Positions 6,408 to 6,874 of a stretch of 6,874 nucleotides of DNA are shown here, piece after piece; the stretch's first letter is position 1, and each line of letters begins with the position of its first letter. The position numbers were made by a program, and so were the translations under genes. Under the pieces are notes generated by a model that made no database searches, was not told where the DNA came from, and saw only the letters and a list, made by a program, of their open reading frames with translations. This DNA comes from Elusimicrobiota bacterium (GTDB taxonomy: Bacteria; Elusimicrobiota; Elusimicrobia; 2-02-FULL-39-32): assembly GCA_023249715.1 (NCBI GenBank), contig JAHFCA010000079.1, positions 1-6,874 of the forward strand, read 5' to 3'.

Positions 6408-6874
6408 ATGGCAGTTAAAGTAGGCATTAACGGATTTGGAAGAATTGGAAGGCTCGTTCTTAAAGCGGGACTCAAAAATAAAAATTTACAATTTGTAGCC
6501 GTCAACGATTTAACGGACGCGAGAACTTCCGCGCATCTTTTTAAATATGACTCCACTTTTGGAATTTATCCCGGAACTGTTTTGGCTAAAGACGGAGACC
6601 TTATCATTGACGGAAAATCCATAAAAGTTATAGCTGAAAAAGACCCGGCTAAACTCCCCTGGAAAGATCTTGGAGTGGAATTCGTTATTGAATCCACAGG
6701 TCGTTTTACCGATGCCGATAAAGCAAAACTCCATTTAACGGGCGGAGCAAAAAAAGTTATCATCAGCGCTCCCGCAAAAGGGGAAGATATCACCATCTGC
6801 ATGGGCATTAACGAAAAACAGTATGATTCCAATAAACATAGCATTATTTCGAATGCTTCCTGCACGACCAACTG
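6408..6874 (+). CDS. gap: NAD-dependent glyceraldehyde-3-phosphate dehydrogenase, 5' part (cut by window end)
   Basis: This is the N-terminal 155 residues, plus two bases of the next codon, of the phosphorylating GAPDH (usual length about 330-340). In the cytoplasm it converts glyceraldehyde 3-phosphate, NAD+ and phosphate to 1,3-bisphosphoglycerate, and the reverse in gluconeogenesis. The Rossmann motif is GINGFGRIGR (6-15). Asp34 in VAVNDL is the residue that in this family contacts the adenosine ribose and favours NAD over NADP. The catalytic cysteine is C152 in SNASCTTN; the window ends immediately after this motif. The catalytic histidine and the catalytic domain lie beyond the end. The frame has no stop from 6408 to 6874. 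In many bacteria pgk and tpiA follow gap, which cannot be seen here. It lies 76 bases after comF and probably has its own promoter. Confidence 0.98.
   Translation, partial: MAVKVGINGFGRIGRLVLKAGLKNKNLQFVAVNDLTDARTSAHLFKYDSTFGIYPGTVLAKDGDLIIDGKSIKVIAEKDPAKLPWKDLGVEFVIESTGRFTDADKAKLHLTGGAKKVIISAPAKGEDITICMGINEKQYDSNKHSIISNASCTTN

Noticed and set aside
6566..6871. 101-codon open frame on the minus strand opposite gap
   Set aside because: It is antisense to unmistakable GAPDH coding sequence, with no family resemblance and no promoter or ribosome-binding site of its own.

Overview
The window suggests a diderm (outer-membrane) bacterium. By eye its GC is moderate, in the mid-40s percent. The main evidence is one very large exported beta-rich protein that ends in a C-terminal phenylalanine, as outer-membrane barrels do. 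I recognise it as a homologue of SprA (Sov), the giant outer-membrane translocon of the type IX secretion system (T9SS). At about 1850 residues it is shorter than the roughly 2300-2500 residues I know for Bacteroidota SprA. It also carries an EF-hand-like insert. I therefore lean towards a SprA-bearing lineage outside the classic Bacteroidota, but the phylum cannot be fixed from this window.

Layout, all on the + strand. Positions 3-44 are an intrinsic terminator hairpin that separates the window from whatever lies upstream. Positions 118-5661 are the sprA-like gene; its start is a TTG (118 preferred, 100 possible), since the first in-frame ATG would remove the signal peptide. Positions 5663-6331 encode a ComF-family phosphoribosyltransferase-like protein. 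Its ATG follows the sprA stop after a single base, so the two are almost certainly one operon with coupled translation. Positions 6332-6407 are an intergenic region with promoter elements, a short dyad and a strong ribosome-binding site. From 6408 to the window end is the 5' third to half of gap, the NAD-dependent glyceraldehyde-3-phosphate dehydrogenase; the window cuts it just after the catalytic-cysteine motif.

How the genes fit together: gap is central glycolysis/gluconeogenesis and probably has its own promoter. The sprA-comF pair joins an envelope translocon-like protein to a protein family usually linked to DNA uptake. That could be functional or only positional. No other T9SS component (PorV, PorK/L/M/N, PorT, C-terminal-domain cargo) is visible, so calling this a working T9SS would be inference.

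The most interesting material lies inside the large gene: an internally duplicated beta domain, EF-hand-like calcium loops inserted in its first copy with a recent-looking 33-base duplication, a repeated G-x-DY...DY-x-x-G-I-I-x-F module, and an A8 tract whose contraction by one base would stop translation at once. I see no tRNA, rRNA, CRISPR array, insertion sequence or attachment site.
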